Origin: Bacteriovorax stolpii
Lineage (GTDB): Bacteria > Bdellovibrionota > Bacteriovoracia > Bacteriovoracales > Bacteriovoracaceae
Assembly (NCBI RefSeq): GCF_002872415.1
Contig: NZ_CP025704.1
Location: 1,178,001 to 1,242,000 of the forward strand
DNA length: 64,000 nucleotides
Reading direction: 5' to 3'
The notes under the pieces were generated by a model. The model had not been told where the DNA came from and did no database searches. It saw only the letters and a list, made by a program, of their open reading frames with translations. Shown here in pieces: positions 1 to 7,371 of this stretch; position 1 is the first letter of the stretch, and each line of letters begins with the position of its first letter. The position numbers and the translations under genes were made by a program.

Positions 1-553
1 GAGTAATCTTGATGTTATCAATGACATTTGATTCACTGAAAATATCCTGATACTTAAGTGAATTATCATGGAAGAAACGAGGATCAATATCAGGATAACT
101 TACCCATGAAAAATCTCTATCTTCAATAACTCCTTTTGTATGGTTGGGGAATCTGGCAAAGCTAGCTGCTTTCTTGAGCGCATTTTCACGAGCAAAGACA
201 TTTCCGACTCTGAATTTAAAATCTGGATTTGTATCTTTGACATTTGTATCAATAACGATAGATTTTTGATCTTTGACTGAATCGCCATTTTTTGGATGAT
301 AAAAAACTTCAACTTTGTAATTTTGAAGGAATTTAATTTTTAGTTCTGGAAGATCAGCTACAAATGGATTTGATCCACGTGTGATTTCCTCACCATCTTT
401 AACACTGTCTCCATCGCTATCACCATTTGGATCAACTTTTAACTCGGTGACACTAGTTTCTTGGGTTGGTGGCCCTTTATTTTCATCACTTTTAAATGAA
501 CAAGCTCCAAAAAGGAACAGAGGGGCCCATGCCAATAATAATTTTAGCTTCAT
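1..553 (-). CDS. Lipoprotein with Asp-rich (thrombospondin type 3-like) motif, partial
   Basis: The reading frame starts with ATG at 553 and runs off the left edge, so only about 184 N-terminal residues are visible. The start follows a good AGGAGA-type ribosome site. Residues 1-17 form a lipoprotein signal ending in the lipobox FGAC. It is followed by an Asp-rich stretch (DPNGDSDGDSVKDGEE, residues about 41-56) of the calcium-binding thrombospondin type 3 kind, then by TRGSNPF. This suggests an outer-membrane-anchored, surface or periplasmic protein. The rest of the visible sequence matches no family I recognise. It is the last visible gene of a small minus-strand operon with the 64- and 48-residue genes upstream. 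Confidence 0.75.
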   Translation of the reverse strand, partial: MKLKLLLAWAPLFLFGACSFKSDENKGPPTQETSVTELKVDPNGDSDGDSVKDGEEITRGSNPFVADLPELKIKFLQNYKVEVFYHPKNGDSVKDQKSIVIDTNVKDTNPDFKFRVGNVFARENALKKAASFARFPNHTKGVIEDRDFSWVSYPDIDPRFFHDNSLKYQDIFSESNVIDNIKIT

Positions 554-581
554 ATTGATTCTCCTTAATTTTTGTAAAATT

Positions 582-776
582 CTAGTTTTCGAACAGCATT
601 TTAGGGTTTATAAATTTAAGTACTCCTTGATTTGTATGATTTTTTGAATGGCTCTTTAAATCAGCAATCATTCGTTTAATCTCTAAGGCCTTTGCAGAGG
701 CCTTGGGATTTTTTCTAAGTTCTGACGGTTTAATTGCATTTAATGTTTCTTCAATAATCTGAATAATGTTTTTCAT
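582..776 (-). CDS. Small basic hypothetical protein (64 aa)
   Basis: A 64-residue, Lys-rich, probably helical cytoplasmic protein with no signal peptide or membrane segment and no recognised domain. The start at 776 is decided by a near-perfect AAGGAGGG ribosome site ending 4 bases upstream. It lies 9 bases downstream of the 48-aa gene and 28 bases upstream of the lipoprotein gene, all on the minus strand, so the three are probably one transcript. The function is unknown. Confidence 0.6.
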   Translation of the reverse strand: MKNIIQIIEETLNAIKPSELRKNPKASAKALEIKRMIADLKSHSKNHTNQGVLKFINPKMLFEN

Positions 777-785
777 TTTCCCTCC

Positions 786-932
786 TTAAATTCTAATCAT
801 CTGTTGATGTAGAACTTGATAGTTAGTTGTTAATCTCAAATTAGTAGTCAGCTCTTTGATTGAAAGCATCCCGAACAGTTCTTGAATTTCAAGACGAATT
901 CTTTTTAACTTCTGCATGAGAAAATAATCCAT
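786..932 (-). CDS. Very small hypothetical protein (48 aa)
   Basis: The ATG at 932 is preceded by the ribosome site AGGAGA, spaced 5 bases. The frame is open for 48 codons to TAA at 786 and begins MDYFLMQKLKRIRL. The predicted peptide is amphipathic-helical with no recognised family. The stop lies just before the ribosome site of the 64-aa gene, which supports translation of the pair together. It could be a regulatory microprotein, but nothing in the sequence says so. Confidence 0.5.
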   Translation of the reverse strand: MDYFLMQKLKRIRLEIQELFGMLSIKELTTNLRLTTNYQVLHQQMIRI

Positions 933-1010
933 AAAATCTCCTATGGTGATTAAGGCCATTGTTGGCCAGAAAATTTGAATGTTATAAATTTTGAAAAAAA
1001 TGGTCGCATC

Positions 1011-1044
1011 ATTATAGTTTTCCTTTGGACAAAATTATTTTGTC
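1011..1044 (-). promoter_or_regulatory. Promoter with palindromic operator for the small-gene operon
   Basis: On the minus strand a consensus -10 TATAAT lies at 1016-1011. Just upstream of it is a perfect interrupted palindrome GACAAAAT-T-ATTTTGTC at 1028-1044. It would give a leader of about 70 nt before the 48-aa gene. The palindrome covers the spacer and -35 zone, so it looks like an operator. The repressor is unknown. Confidence 0.45.
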
Positions 1045-1057
1045 GTTAAAAGAACCG

Positions 1058-1073
1058 CCTGATGCTTTTCAGG
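1058..1073 (-). terminator. Weak hairpin after the 70-aa gene
   Basis: CCTGA and TCAGG form a 5-bp stem with a 6-nt loop. It is followed on the minus strand by CGGTTCTTTT. It sits 25 bases downstream of the stop at 1098 and may end that transcript. The stem is short, so this is tentative. Confidence 0.3.
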
Positions 1074-1097
1074 TAGGTCGTAAATGTACTCACCTTA

Positions 1098-1310
1098 TTA
1101 GTGAGTTTTTAAATCAATCTTTAGGGACTTGTTTATTTCAATTCGTTCTGAAACTTTTCCTTGTCTCACATAGACCTTGAAGTCACCGAACTCTATATTG
1201 AATTCTTTAACCAAATAATCTAAGGCATCCTTAATTAAAGTATGTCGCTCGGCGTGGTTTTTCGCCTCCGCAATTTCATTAGCTAATTTAGCAAATCTGT
1301 TGTTTTCCAT
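1098..1310 (-). CDS. Small hypothetical protein divergent from an XRE regulator (70 aa)
   Basis: A 70-residue soluble protein, helical in its first half, with no recognised domain. It is transcribed away from the XRE regulator gene at 1425. Its own codons 4-9 contain a second, inverted copy of the 18-bp operator core found at the regulator promoter, so the regulator may control it. A candidate promoter TTGACG-N17-TAGAAC lies between 1340 and 1378 on the minus strand. The ribosome site (AAAGAAC) is weak. Confidence 0.5.
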   Translation of the reverse strand: MENNRFAKLANEIAEAKNHAERHTLIKDALDYLVKEFNIEFGDFKVYVRQGKVSERIEINKSLKIDLKTH

Positions 1311-1397
1311 ACTTGTTCTTTAAGTTGTTAATTTTCAGCACTGATACTGTTCTATAAATTCTTTTTTTGATCGTCAAATTATTTTGGTTGACTTTTT

Positions 1398-1417
1398 TTT
1401 GCTAAATTAGCTAATTT
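1398..1417. promoter_or_regulatory. Palindromic operator at the XRE promoter
   Basis: AAATTAGCTAATTT at 1404-1417 is a perfect 14-bp palindrome. It overlaps a plausible -10 (GCTAAT, 1410-1415), 16 bases after a -35 TTGACT (1388-1393). The 18-bp sequence TTTGCTAAATTAGCTAAT at 1398-1415 occurs again, inverted and identical, at 1278-1295 inside the divergent gene. That pairing is typical of autoregulation by an XRE repressor. The predicted transcript would have almost no leader before ATG 1425. Confidence 0.6.
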
Positions 1418-1424
1418 GACCGCC

Positions 1425-1895
1425 ATGAGTATTGAACACACACAAATTGGTGAACGTATAAGGAAAGCTCGTCTTGCAAAACAGATGAAGCAGTCTGATT
1501 TAGATATAGATGCTCAGTTACCTAGTACGGCCATTTCAAAAATTGAACGAGGTAGTAGAGAGATTACAACGAGTGAGTTGATTAGAATTGCTCGTGCTCT
1601 TGGCACTCCCGTTGATTCGCTAACAGGTAATAGTGACGGCTTTATTTATAGTGAAGAGATTAAGATTGTAGAAGCATTAAGAGAAATTCCTTTTGAAGAT
1701 TATAAAAGGATCATTTCAATGCTTGAGGCATCTGTCTATTACACTGCTAAAGATGCAGATATGAACAAAAAGGATTCTCTTCTTGATCTGGTATCAAGTC
1801 TTGCTTCATTTATGAAAAATGATCAAAGGCCTAGACCAATTGAGAAGAATTATAATAACGAAAAAGATATTAAAAAATTAAAAAATTTACACTGA
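1425..1895 (+). CDS. XRE-family transcriptional regulator
   Basis: A 156-residue protein with an N-terminal helix-turn-helix of the Cro/CI type (about residues 5-64: GERIRKARLAKQMKQSDL, then AISKIERGSREITTSELIRIARAL). The C-terminal part (about 75-156) is helical and charged, with no known ligand domain. I take ATG 1425 (MSIEHTQIG) rather than TTG 1416, because the palindromic operator and -10 cover the latter. No clear ribosome site is present, so the message may be nearly leaderless. It heads an operon with the TIGR02147-like protein, the MFS protein and a small peptide, and probably regulates it. Confidence 0.85.
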   Translation: MSIEHTQIGERIRKARLAKQMKQSDLDIDAQLPSTAISKIERGSREITTSELIRIARALGTPVDSLTGNSDGFIYSEEIKIVEALREIPFEDYKRIISMLEASVYYTAKDADMNKKDSLLDLVSSLASFMKNDQRPRPIEKNYNNEKDIKKLKNLH

Positions 1896-1902
1896 GGGAT
1901 GT

Positions 1903-2832
1903 ATGAAAGAAGAAAAAAATTATGAAACTGAATCAGCAGTTCAATCAGCAGAAGCTAAGAAAGAGCTAAAAGATGTACCGAGTGTTCGATTATCTCCTGA
2001 GCAAATTGAAGAAATCAATGCTGATGATTATTCATTGTTATTGTTTAATGCGACTAGAGTTCAACCTTTGTCATTGAGTGAGCTAAAGAGATATTTTGTT
2101 GAGACTGAGCCAAAGAAAGCTGAGTCGGTTATGGAGAGGTTTTTGAAAACAGGACTTATTCATAAAACAGAAGAGGGGAAATATTTTTCTAATTTCCCAG
2201 ATAACTATATTAATTATTCTGATTATCGTTACGACAGTGATTTGGAAGTTAAGAAAGATTCTAAAGTTTTTCAACTAATGAAAGAATTCACAGGTAAGAA
2301 AGATTACTGGAAAGATAAAACTTATTTTTCGATTGATGCTTTTTTCACAGATGAACAAAGTAAGGAACTAATCGAGATGCTTAAGGAAGTGAAGCTTAAA
2401 GCAAAGCAATTCTCAAATGAGAACGATAAGCTAGGTATCAAAGGAATGAAATTTAGAAGATTAAAGTTTTACGATATGTTTTGGATGTTCGCTATATTTA
2501 TGCTGACATTTTCTTTGTCGTCAATGAATCCATCGTCATCAGCCTTCGCTAAAAGTGGAAGTGGGAATGATCCGGTAGGAATGGCGTTTATTTCAAATGG
2601 CATTGGTGAATATCAGGTTACAAGACATAGTGGGGGAAGTGGAAACGATCCAACAGCAAGTGTTGTTCAAGTTCAAGAGCTAGATAATGTTGGTGGTGGC
2701 GGTGGTCATGATCCAGAATCAACTAGTAACGAATGTGAAATTCTAATTGGTAAAAAAATCTTCAAGGGCATTTACAACGAGCAGACTAGATCGTGCATAA
2801 TTGCTTTAGAGTTTTTTCAAGTTGAAGAATAG
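1903..2832 (+). CDS. Membrane-anchored TIGR02147-like protein with GxGNDP repeats
   Basis: A 309-residue protein in three parts. Residues about 25-180 resemble the winged-helix plus DUF4423 region of TIGR02147 regulators (helical DNA-binding part, then YFSIDAFFTDEQSKELIEMLKE). A hydrophobic segment (about 188-215) ends in SSSAFA-K, which looks like a signal-peptidase site. The tail carries three repeats, GSGNDP, GSGNDP and GGGHDP, then a Cys-containing end. The start has a good GAGGGA ribosome site, 7 bases after the XRE stop. It could be a one-component membrane sensor, or a carrier releasing a secreted tail. The family assignment is tentative. Confidence 0.6.
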   Translation: MKEEKNYETESAVQSAEAKKELKDVPSVRLSPEQIEEINADDYSLLLFNATRVQPLSLSELKRYFVETEPKKAESVMERFLKTGLIHKTEEGKYFSNFPDNYINYSDYRYDSDLEVKKDSKVFQLMKEFTGKKDYWKDKTYFSIDAFFTDEQSKELIEMLKEVKLKAKQFSNENDKLGIKGMKFRRLKFYDMFWMFAIFMLTFSLSSMNPSSSAFAKSGSGNDPVGMAFISNGIGEYQVTRHSGGSGNDPTASVVQVQELDNVGGGGGHDPESTSNECEILIGKKIFKGIYNEQTRSCIIALEFFQVEE

Positions 2833-2837
2833 GTACA

Positions 2838-4016
2838 ATGAATTCTACTAGCAAATCTAGATTAGTTTTAGGGCTTAGAGGCTACGGGGCGATGCTATTT
2901 AGTATCGCTGCCTCTCCCGTTCTTTATAATGCCGGAGTAAGCTTCAAAACTATCTCTATTGGTTACGGCTTTCTTTATGTCGTCCTGGCATTGTTTGAAA
3001 TACCTACTGGTATTTGGGCCGATTTATTCGGTACTAAAAAATCAACTATCATCGGTGGTTTGATTCAAACTTTTTCCTTATTCTTGTTCCTTTTATCTGA
3101 CAAAGGGCCAATTGTAGTAATCACTTCATTTGCAGTTTATGGAATAGGCTCTAGTTTTATATCAGGGGCACTTTCAGCTCTGCTTTATTCAAATGCTAAG
3201 AGCGAAGAGGTTAGTGCATTTGATTCGAATAAGTACTTTTCCATAATTGAAAAGACATCAGTTGCTAGTTATATATTGGCAAGTGCCTCTGTTGGTTTTC
3301 TTTCAAAATGGCTAGGGCTAAAGTCTTTCGCGGTTGCAGGAATAATTTATCTTATTTCAGTTTTGTTTGTTCTCGTTTCGGTACACGAAGAACAAGTTAA
3401 AAAATCTCATAAAAAAATTAGTGAGTTCATGGCCCAAGCTTTTTCAGGATTGAAATACATTTCTAAGAATCATGAATTGAAAATTCTTCTACCAGTAAGA
3501 ATGTTAAATCAAATAGAATCAATTCTTGGGATACTATGGCTACCTTGGATTAAAAGTTTAGGTGGCAGTGATTTGTGGTTTTCAGCACTAGCTACTGGGT
3601 CATATCTATCAAGATATGCAGTTAATCATTATTACTCTAAAAAAGTTAAGCCAACTTCTTTTATGCCGAGAATTCAAGCGTCACTTTTAGTAATGGGACT
3701 TGGAGCGAGTATTTGTGCAGTAACGAGCAATGTTTATTTTGGGTTAATTGGCGTTTGGATTATGGCAGGAGCACGAGGAGTATTTCTTCCTGCAACACAA
3801 GCGATTCAACACGATTCTTTTCCTGATGATATTCGATCAACTGGTTTATCTATGATGAATTTTTCAGTAGAGGCCATGATAGCTATAAGTTATTTTGTAA
3901 GTAGTTCGTGGATTGATGGACTCTCTGCAAGTCATGCTTGGTGGATTTCAGTAAGTGCGTTTTTACTATCTGTTTTATTTGTTGTTTTTCTAAAGGAGAA
4001 AGCACATGAAAATTAA
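2838..4016 (+). CDS. MFS transporter
   Basis: A 392-residue protein with about 12 hydrophobic segments and the MFS loop 2-3 signature (GIWADLFGTKKSTIIGG, about residues 59-75). It is the usual length for a 12-helix drug or peptide exporter. It starts 5 bases after the TIGR02147-like gene. Its last codons contain a strong ribosome site and overlap the start of a 23-codon Gly-rich peptide gene. That context suggests export of a peptide or of the peptide's product (inference). The substrate cannot be read from the sequence. Confidence 0.85.
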   Translation: MNSTSKSRLVLGLRGYGAMLFSIAASPVLYNAGVSFKTISIGYGFLYVVLALFEIPTGIWADLFGTKKSTIIGGLIQTFSLFLFLLSDKGPIVVITSFAVYGIGSSFISGALSALLYSNAKSEEVSAFDSNKYFSIIEKTSVASYILASASVGFLSKWLGLKSFAVAGIIYLISVLFVLVSVHEEQVKKSHKKISEFMAQAFSGLKYISKNHELKILLPVRMLNQIESILGILWLPWIKSLGGSDLWFSALATGSYLSRYAVNHYYSKKVKPTSFMPRIQASLLVMGLGASICAVTSNVYFGLIGVWIMAGARGVFLPATQAIQHDSFPDDIRSTGLSMMNFSVEAMIAISYFVSSSWIDGLSASHAWWISVSAFLLSVLFVVFLKEKAHEN

Positions 4017-4077
4017 GCTTTTTGGGGATGGATCTGGGGGCGGTAGAGCTATGTCTGGCGAGGGTTCTGGAGGCTAG
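4006..4077 (+). CDS. Gly/Ser-rich 23-residue peptide gene coupled to the MFS gene
   Basis: The start ATG at 4006 overlaps the MFS stop (ATGAAAATTAA). It is preceded by a very good ribosome site, AAAGGAGAA at 3992-4000, placed inside the MFS 3' end. The peptide begins MKIKLFGDGSGGGRAM and ends SGEGSGG, with two G-x-G-S-G-G motifs. It has no signal peptide and no Cys. The glycine pattern recalls the GSGNDP repeats of the protein two genes upstream. A hairpin terminator follows within 10 bases. It could be a modified or exported signalling peptide; this is inference. Confidence 0.55.
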   Translation: MKIKLFGDGSGGGRAMSGEGSGG

Positions 4078-4085
4078 TAAAATCG

Positions 4086-4106
4086 GAGCATTAGGTGCTC
4101 GTTTTT
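4086..4106 (+). terminator. Rho-independent terminator after the peptide gene
   Basis: GAGCA and TGCTC form a 5-bp stem around TTAGG, followed by GTTTTT. It lies 9 bases after the peptide stop and ends the XRE/TIGR02147-like/MFS/peptide operon. The stem is short. Confidence 0.5.
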
Positions 4107-4142
4107 AGTGATAATATAGATCAAAATGATCTAGGAGTAGGT

Positions 4143-4349
4143 ATGAATACCAAACAAATTAGTGATGTAGAAGCTTTCGTTAATGAGACTGAGAAGGCTC
4201 GTAAAATACCTCTTTCAAAAGAGGATATTAAGCGAATTAATGATCTTGCTCGTGAAGTAGAAAATGAAGACTCAGACACAGATGAAGAGAGCATTTCAAT
4301 TGTAGCTAAAGGCCAGGGTGAGTCAAATACGACACATGTTCAAGGATAG
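4143..4349 (+). CDS. Small acidic protein upstream of a PIN-domain gene (68 aa)
   Basis: I start at ATG 4143 because of the upstream AGGAG at 4132; a longer TTG-type frame has no support. The 68-residue protein is helical in its first 45 residues, with an Asp/Glu-rich stretch (ENEDSDTDEE) and an unstructured end. It is 2 bases from the PIN gene, so the two are translated together. The arrangement recalls an antitoxin before a toxin, but no DNA-binding motif is visible. It is not a recognised family. Confidence 0.6.
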   Translation: MNTKQISDVEAFVNETEKARKIPLSKEDIKRINDLAREVENEDSDTDEESISIVAKGQGESNTTHVQG

Positions 4350-4351
4350 AA

Positions 4352-5122
4352 ATGGGAAAGGTTGTACGTTTTTCTGAATTTGATGAATATCTAGCAGAAT
4401 TAAAAAGTAGTGGAGTAAAAATAGATGGGACAATTCTTGATGCAAATGTCATTATCACATTAAGCTTTTCTCCTAAAAAATTTCATACAAGAACTTACGA
4501 GTTTATAAAAAATAAAATTGAAAAAAATGGCATAGCTCTTTATACGACAGTAAATACAACTCAAGAATACTTAGAATTTCATCGTCGTTTGCTTCTAACT
4601 GAAGGCTTAAGAACAGTCATCCATCCTAGCTCGGGCATCGAACTACCTAACAAGAAGAAGCAAGTAATCCGTGCACAGTCAGCAATCCTGCACAATAGAG
4701 AAACTCATCAAGGTGCTGATCCAATTTTTAACGATCGAGAGATTAAAAAAATTCGTGAAGTCTTTTTCAATTCAGGAAATGCCGGAATGGAGCTTTGGAA
4801 AGGTTTATGTGACCTTTATTTAAGAAAGCCACTTGAAATGGAATACAGGGCGCTGGATAAGCTTAGAATAAGCTATTTGAGTATGTACAACGATGACCAA
4901 AAAGAACTTTTTAACAAGAAAATAACATGGGTGGAGGCCATCTCTATTTGTTCCGATGTTGGAGCAGGCTTTTCTGATGCTATGATTTTAAATGCACTTC
5001 AGTGTACTAATCTTCCATTTTCAATAAGTCTTGATAGTGACTTAGCCTATTCAGTGATGGCGAATTTCGAACTTAAAGATGTAGTGATGCCAGATGAGTT
5101 GGTCGAAAATCTAGTTTATTAG
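4352..5122 (+). CDS. PIN-domain protein (putative ribonuclease)
   Basis: A 256-residue protein. Acidic residues sit where a PIN nuclease needs them: GTILDANVIITLSF near residue 31, an acidic TTQEYLEF near 72, GFSDAMILNAL near 211, and SISLDSDL near 227. It is about twice the length of VapC-type toxins because of a central helical insertion. The small acidic gene lies directly upstream. A frameshifted copy of its last 105 codons is at 36506-36830 and a short remnant of its end is at 6663-6727. A toxin or RNA-processing role is inferred, not shown. Confidence 0.65.
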   Translation: MGKVVRFSEFDEYLAELKSSGVKIDGTILDANVIITLSFSPKKFHTRTYEFIKNKIEKNGIALYTTVNTTQEYLEFHRRLLLTEGLRTVIHPSSGIELPNKKKQVIRAQSAILHNRETHQGADPIFNDREIKKIREVFFNSGNAGMELWKGLCDLYLRKPLEMEYRALDKLRISYLSMYNDDQKELFNKKITWVEAISICSDVGAGFSDAMILNALQCTNLPFSISLDSDLAYSVMANFELKDVVMPDELVENLVY

Positions 5123-5211
5123 GCGTTAGCCATTGCGCCACGTGTTAATTCGTCTATTGTATTCACAGATTTCATGGACAAATTTTATTGTTCAATGATA
5201 GGCATTCCCAT

Positions 5212-6525
5212 ATGAATTTAAAAATTAATAAAGAGTTTTATAGAGACTTTTTCATCAAAGCTAATTTCAGTAGTTTTGAAGTTAATGAATACAAATTTGA
5301 GTTGGAATCTACATTTGAAAATTCAATTGATGAAAAACAAGAATTTCTAAATAAGTTTAAAAAATTTCATGAGTTAAAAGAAGATTTTAGCAATTTTAAG
5401 TATGAAATCACAGAAGAGAATTGCTACGATGATATGTATTTCGAAATTTCTTGGGCCAATGGAAATTGCGAAAAATGCGGTCATCATAATTTTTTTATTG
5501 ATTTGAGCAGAAGAAGCTTTGACTTTAAAACGTGGAAGGTTGTTCCTGAATGCCGCGAATGTAGACATTCTGAAGATGAAGATTGTAGTTGCAGATCTTG
5601 CGAAGCAGGAAATAAAAACAATTCCACAGTTTTCGGATTAGTTTTTACAAAGGATAACTTTGCACAAACTTATCAAGCGATTGAAACGCTTTACGAACAT
5701 TACACAGATGTTCAAAGATATTTCCAAGAAAATGGTCACTCACATGATCTTGACGATGTAATAAGTACAACTGCCGATATTGCGAAATTAGACAGATTAG
5801 TTTCATTTAAAAAAATAGACTCCCAGCTTTCTGAAGAATGGATTGATTTATTTTTATGGAAGGCTTTAGAGCTTAAGAAAATGAGTTTTAAAGATTTTTT
5901 TCATAATTTAACAGATGCTTATACTTTTAAGCCACAGGCCAATGAAATTTACAAAAAAAATGTTCGAGAGAATGGTGTCGACTGGGTTCCCGATACATTT
6001 CTTAGATTTGCGATTATTAATACAGAGCTTATTGAAGCTGTAGAAAAGAATTTAATTAAAGGTGTTGAGATAAGTAATCTTGAAAGCGAATTCTTAGATA
6101 GTGATTTTATTCATTTTGCCGAATCATATGCCAATATACATGATTTTTCACTAGAGTTAAAAAGTAGCACTATTGAAAATATCCTCAAGCTGAAAAGGCA
6201 CTTAAATGACTTACAAACATTTAAGGCAATAGAAAAAACCATCAGCGGTGCAGTTATTTGGGCAAAAAAGCAAAATTTGTACAAGTCGCATTTGAGAAAT
6301 GTGGCCATCAGTTATTTGAATGATGCTTTTAATAAATATGATCCTAATGGAACTTTTAATTGGGAAACAAAAGAAATCGATGAGTGGGAACTAGAAGATA
6401 AGTACAATATTATTAATAGCAAAAGAAAATATTTGAAAGATTCCGAGCAACTTATTAGTCAGCGGTCTGAGAAGTCCCCATTGGCATGGAATATTTATTC
6501 AAAATTCAATTCACTAACAAGATAA
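5212..6525 (+). CDS. Cys-rich hypothetical protein (437 aa)
   Basis: I start at ATG 5212; upstream codons in frame have no better signal. The protein is soluble and mostly helical. A Cys cluster at about residues 84-134 (CEKCGHH, CRECRH, CSCRSC) looks like one or two zinc sites. The remaining 300 residues are charged helices without a recognised domain. It stands alone between the PIN gene and the remnant region. The family is unknown, and a defence or nucleic-acid role would be a guess. Confidence 0.65.
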   Translation: MNLKINKEFYRDFFIKANFSSFEVNEYKFELESTFENSIDEKQEFLNKFKKFHELKEDFSNFKYEITEENCYDDMYFEISWANGNCEKCGHHNFFIDLSRRSFDFKTWKVVPECRECRHSEDEDCSCRSCEAGNKNNSTVFGLVFTKDNFAQTYQAIETLYEHYTDVQRYFQENGHSHDLDDVISTTADIAKLDRLVSFKKIDSQLSEEWIDLFLWKALELKKMSFKDFFHNLTDAYTFKPQANEIYKKNVRENGVDWVPDTFLRFAIINTELIEAVEKNLIKGVEISNLESEFLDSDFIHFAESYANIHDFSLELKSSTIENILKLKRHLNDLQTFKAIEKTISGAVIWAKKQNLYKSHLRNVAISYLNDAFNKYDPNGTFNWETKEIDEWELEDKYNIINSKRKYLKDSEQLISQRSEKSPLAWNIYSKFNSLTR

Positions 6526-6637
6526 TGCTATAATTAAAATGGTTAGGTATTTATCGATAAGCTAATGGGTGAGAAGTCATCATACTTCTTTTGAAATAAT
6601 GAACAAATCATACCTTGTTAGTACACTTCGCTTTAAA

Positions 6638-6727
6638 TTAATTTCCCATACTCTGTAAAATATATTCAGTAATGGCGAATTCAAAAAGGAAGGACGTTAT
6701 AATGCTAATGAGCTTGTGGATAACCTA
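6638..6727. pseudogene. Fused remnants of an XRE gene tail and a PIN gene tail
   Basis: At 6655-6638 on the minus strand CAGAGTATGGGAAATTAA encodes QSMGN-stop, as in the broken XRE tail at 46378. Eight bases on, 6663-6727 on the plus strand matches the end of the PIN gene (YSVMAN, then NELVDNL) with a 1-base deletion. At 35535-36830 the same two genes stand back to back about 1.2 kb apart, so this is best explained as that pair after an internal deletion. Confidence 0.6.
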
Positions 6728-6744
6728 AGCCGAAAGCTAGAAAC

Positions 6745-7080
6745 TCATCCTTTCGACTTAGGGCCATATACTAGTTTATTAATTTCATTGATTTTATCTT
6801 CAATCTCATCTGGATTATTTGAAGCAAAAGCCTCTTGAACACAACTTTTCAAATGAGCTTCAAAAATAGCTGATTCAATTATCTTTACACCGGCACTTAT
6901 GGATTTAAGCTGATTAATTATATCTATGCAATATCTGCCTTCCGTTATCATCTTTTCGATACCATCAACTTGTCCTCTAACACGTGCCAATTGTTTTAAG
7001 TGGCGTGTATGGTTTGGATGATTATGATGAATGTGTGGTTCGATCGCTCTCTTTTTTGAGCTAGATTTTTTCTTAGCCAT
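6745..7080 (-). CDS. csoR: CsoR-family copper-sensing repressor
   Basis: A 111-residue DUF156/CsoR protein. Copper ligands fit the Cys-His-Cys pattern of CsoR: RYC at about residue 57 and HLKSC at about 82-86. The N-terminus is His-rich (HIHHNHPNH). A ribosome site GAGGG precedes ATG 7080. Members repress copper export genes and release DNA on Cu(I) binding. It is about 75 percent identical by eye to the second copy at 24563. It is monocistronic. Confidence 0.9.
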   Translation of the reverse strand: MAKKKSSSKKRAIEPHIHHNHPNHTRHLKQLARVRGQVDGIEKMITEGRYCIDIINQLKSISAGVKIIESAIFEAHLKSCVQEAFASNNPDEIEDKINEINKLVYGPKSKG

Positions 7081-7110
7081 TTTCCCTCTATACTTTAAAA
7101 CTTACCATCT

Positions 7111-7138
7111 ATTATACCTGAGGATGAGAGTCTATCAA
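7111..7138 (-). promoter_or_regulatory. Promoter of csoR copy 1 with operator-like spacer
   Basis: TTGATA at 7138-7133 and TATAAT at 7116-7111 are separated by 16 bases on the minus strand. The spacer holds CATCCTCAGG, a degenerate version of the CCCC/GGGG CsoR site seen at 7304-7320 and 24935-24953. Autorepression is inferred. Confidence 0.5.
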
Positions 7139-7260
7139 TAAGAAATTGTTAAATGAAATTATCCTCAAGAGATTATGCTTTAATCTTATCCAAAGTAATT
7201 GCAAGTCACAATTTTGTACTCCCCATCGTATTACTATTAAATCTCAGTAGAGTTATCCAT

Positions 7261-7292
7261 TGTCACAAAATTCAGAGAAGTGGCGTATACCC
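7261..7292 (+). promoter_or_regulatory. ECF-sigma-like promoter motif, copy 1
   Basis: TGTCACAAAA at 7261-7270 and CGTATACCC starting at 7284 have the same 23-nt offset as four other copies in this window (12431, 16202, 44768 minus, 46164 minus). The elements look like an ECF sigma -35 and -10. It precedes the CsoR-like/RND pump operon. Confidence 0.6.
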
Positions 7293-7300
7293 ATAAACAA

Positions 7301-7329
7301 TTGACACCCCCCTGGGGTATTATGATAAC
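7301..7329 (+). promoter_or_regulatory. Second promoter of the RND operon with CsoR-type operator
   Basis: TTGACA at 7301-7306 and GATAAC at 7324-7329 are separated by 17 bases. The spacer contains ACACCCCCCTGGGGTAT (7304-7320), a C-run/G-run inverted repeat like known CsoR/RcnR operators. Repression by the first gene of the operon is likely. Confidence 0.6.
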
Positions 7330-7371
7330 TTAGTGACTAACTTAAAAGTAATTGTTTATGTGGAGATAATT

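Noticed and set aside
5122-5160. Possible integron attC-like repeat after the PIN gene (GGCGTTAGCC)
   Set aside because: It does not fit the GTTRRRY/RYYYAAC core pair, and no matching repeat or integrase gene was found.
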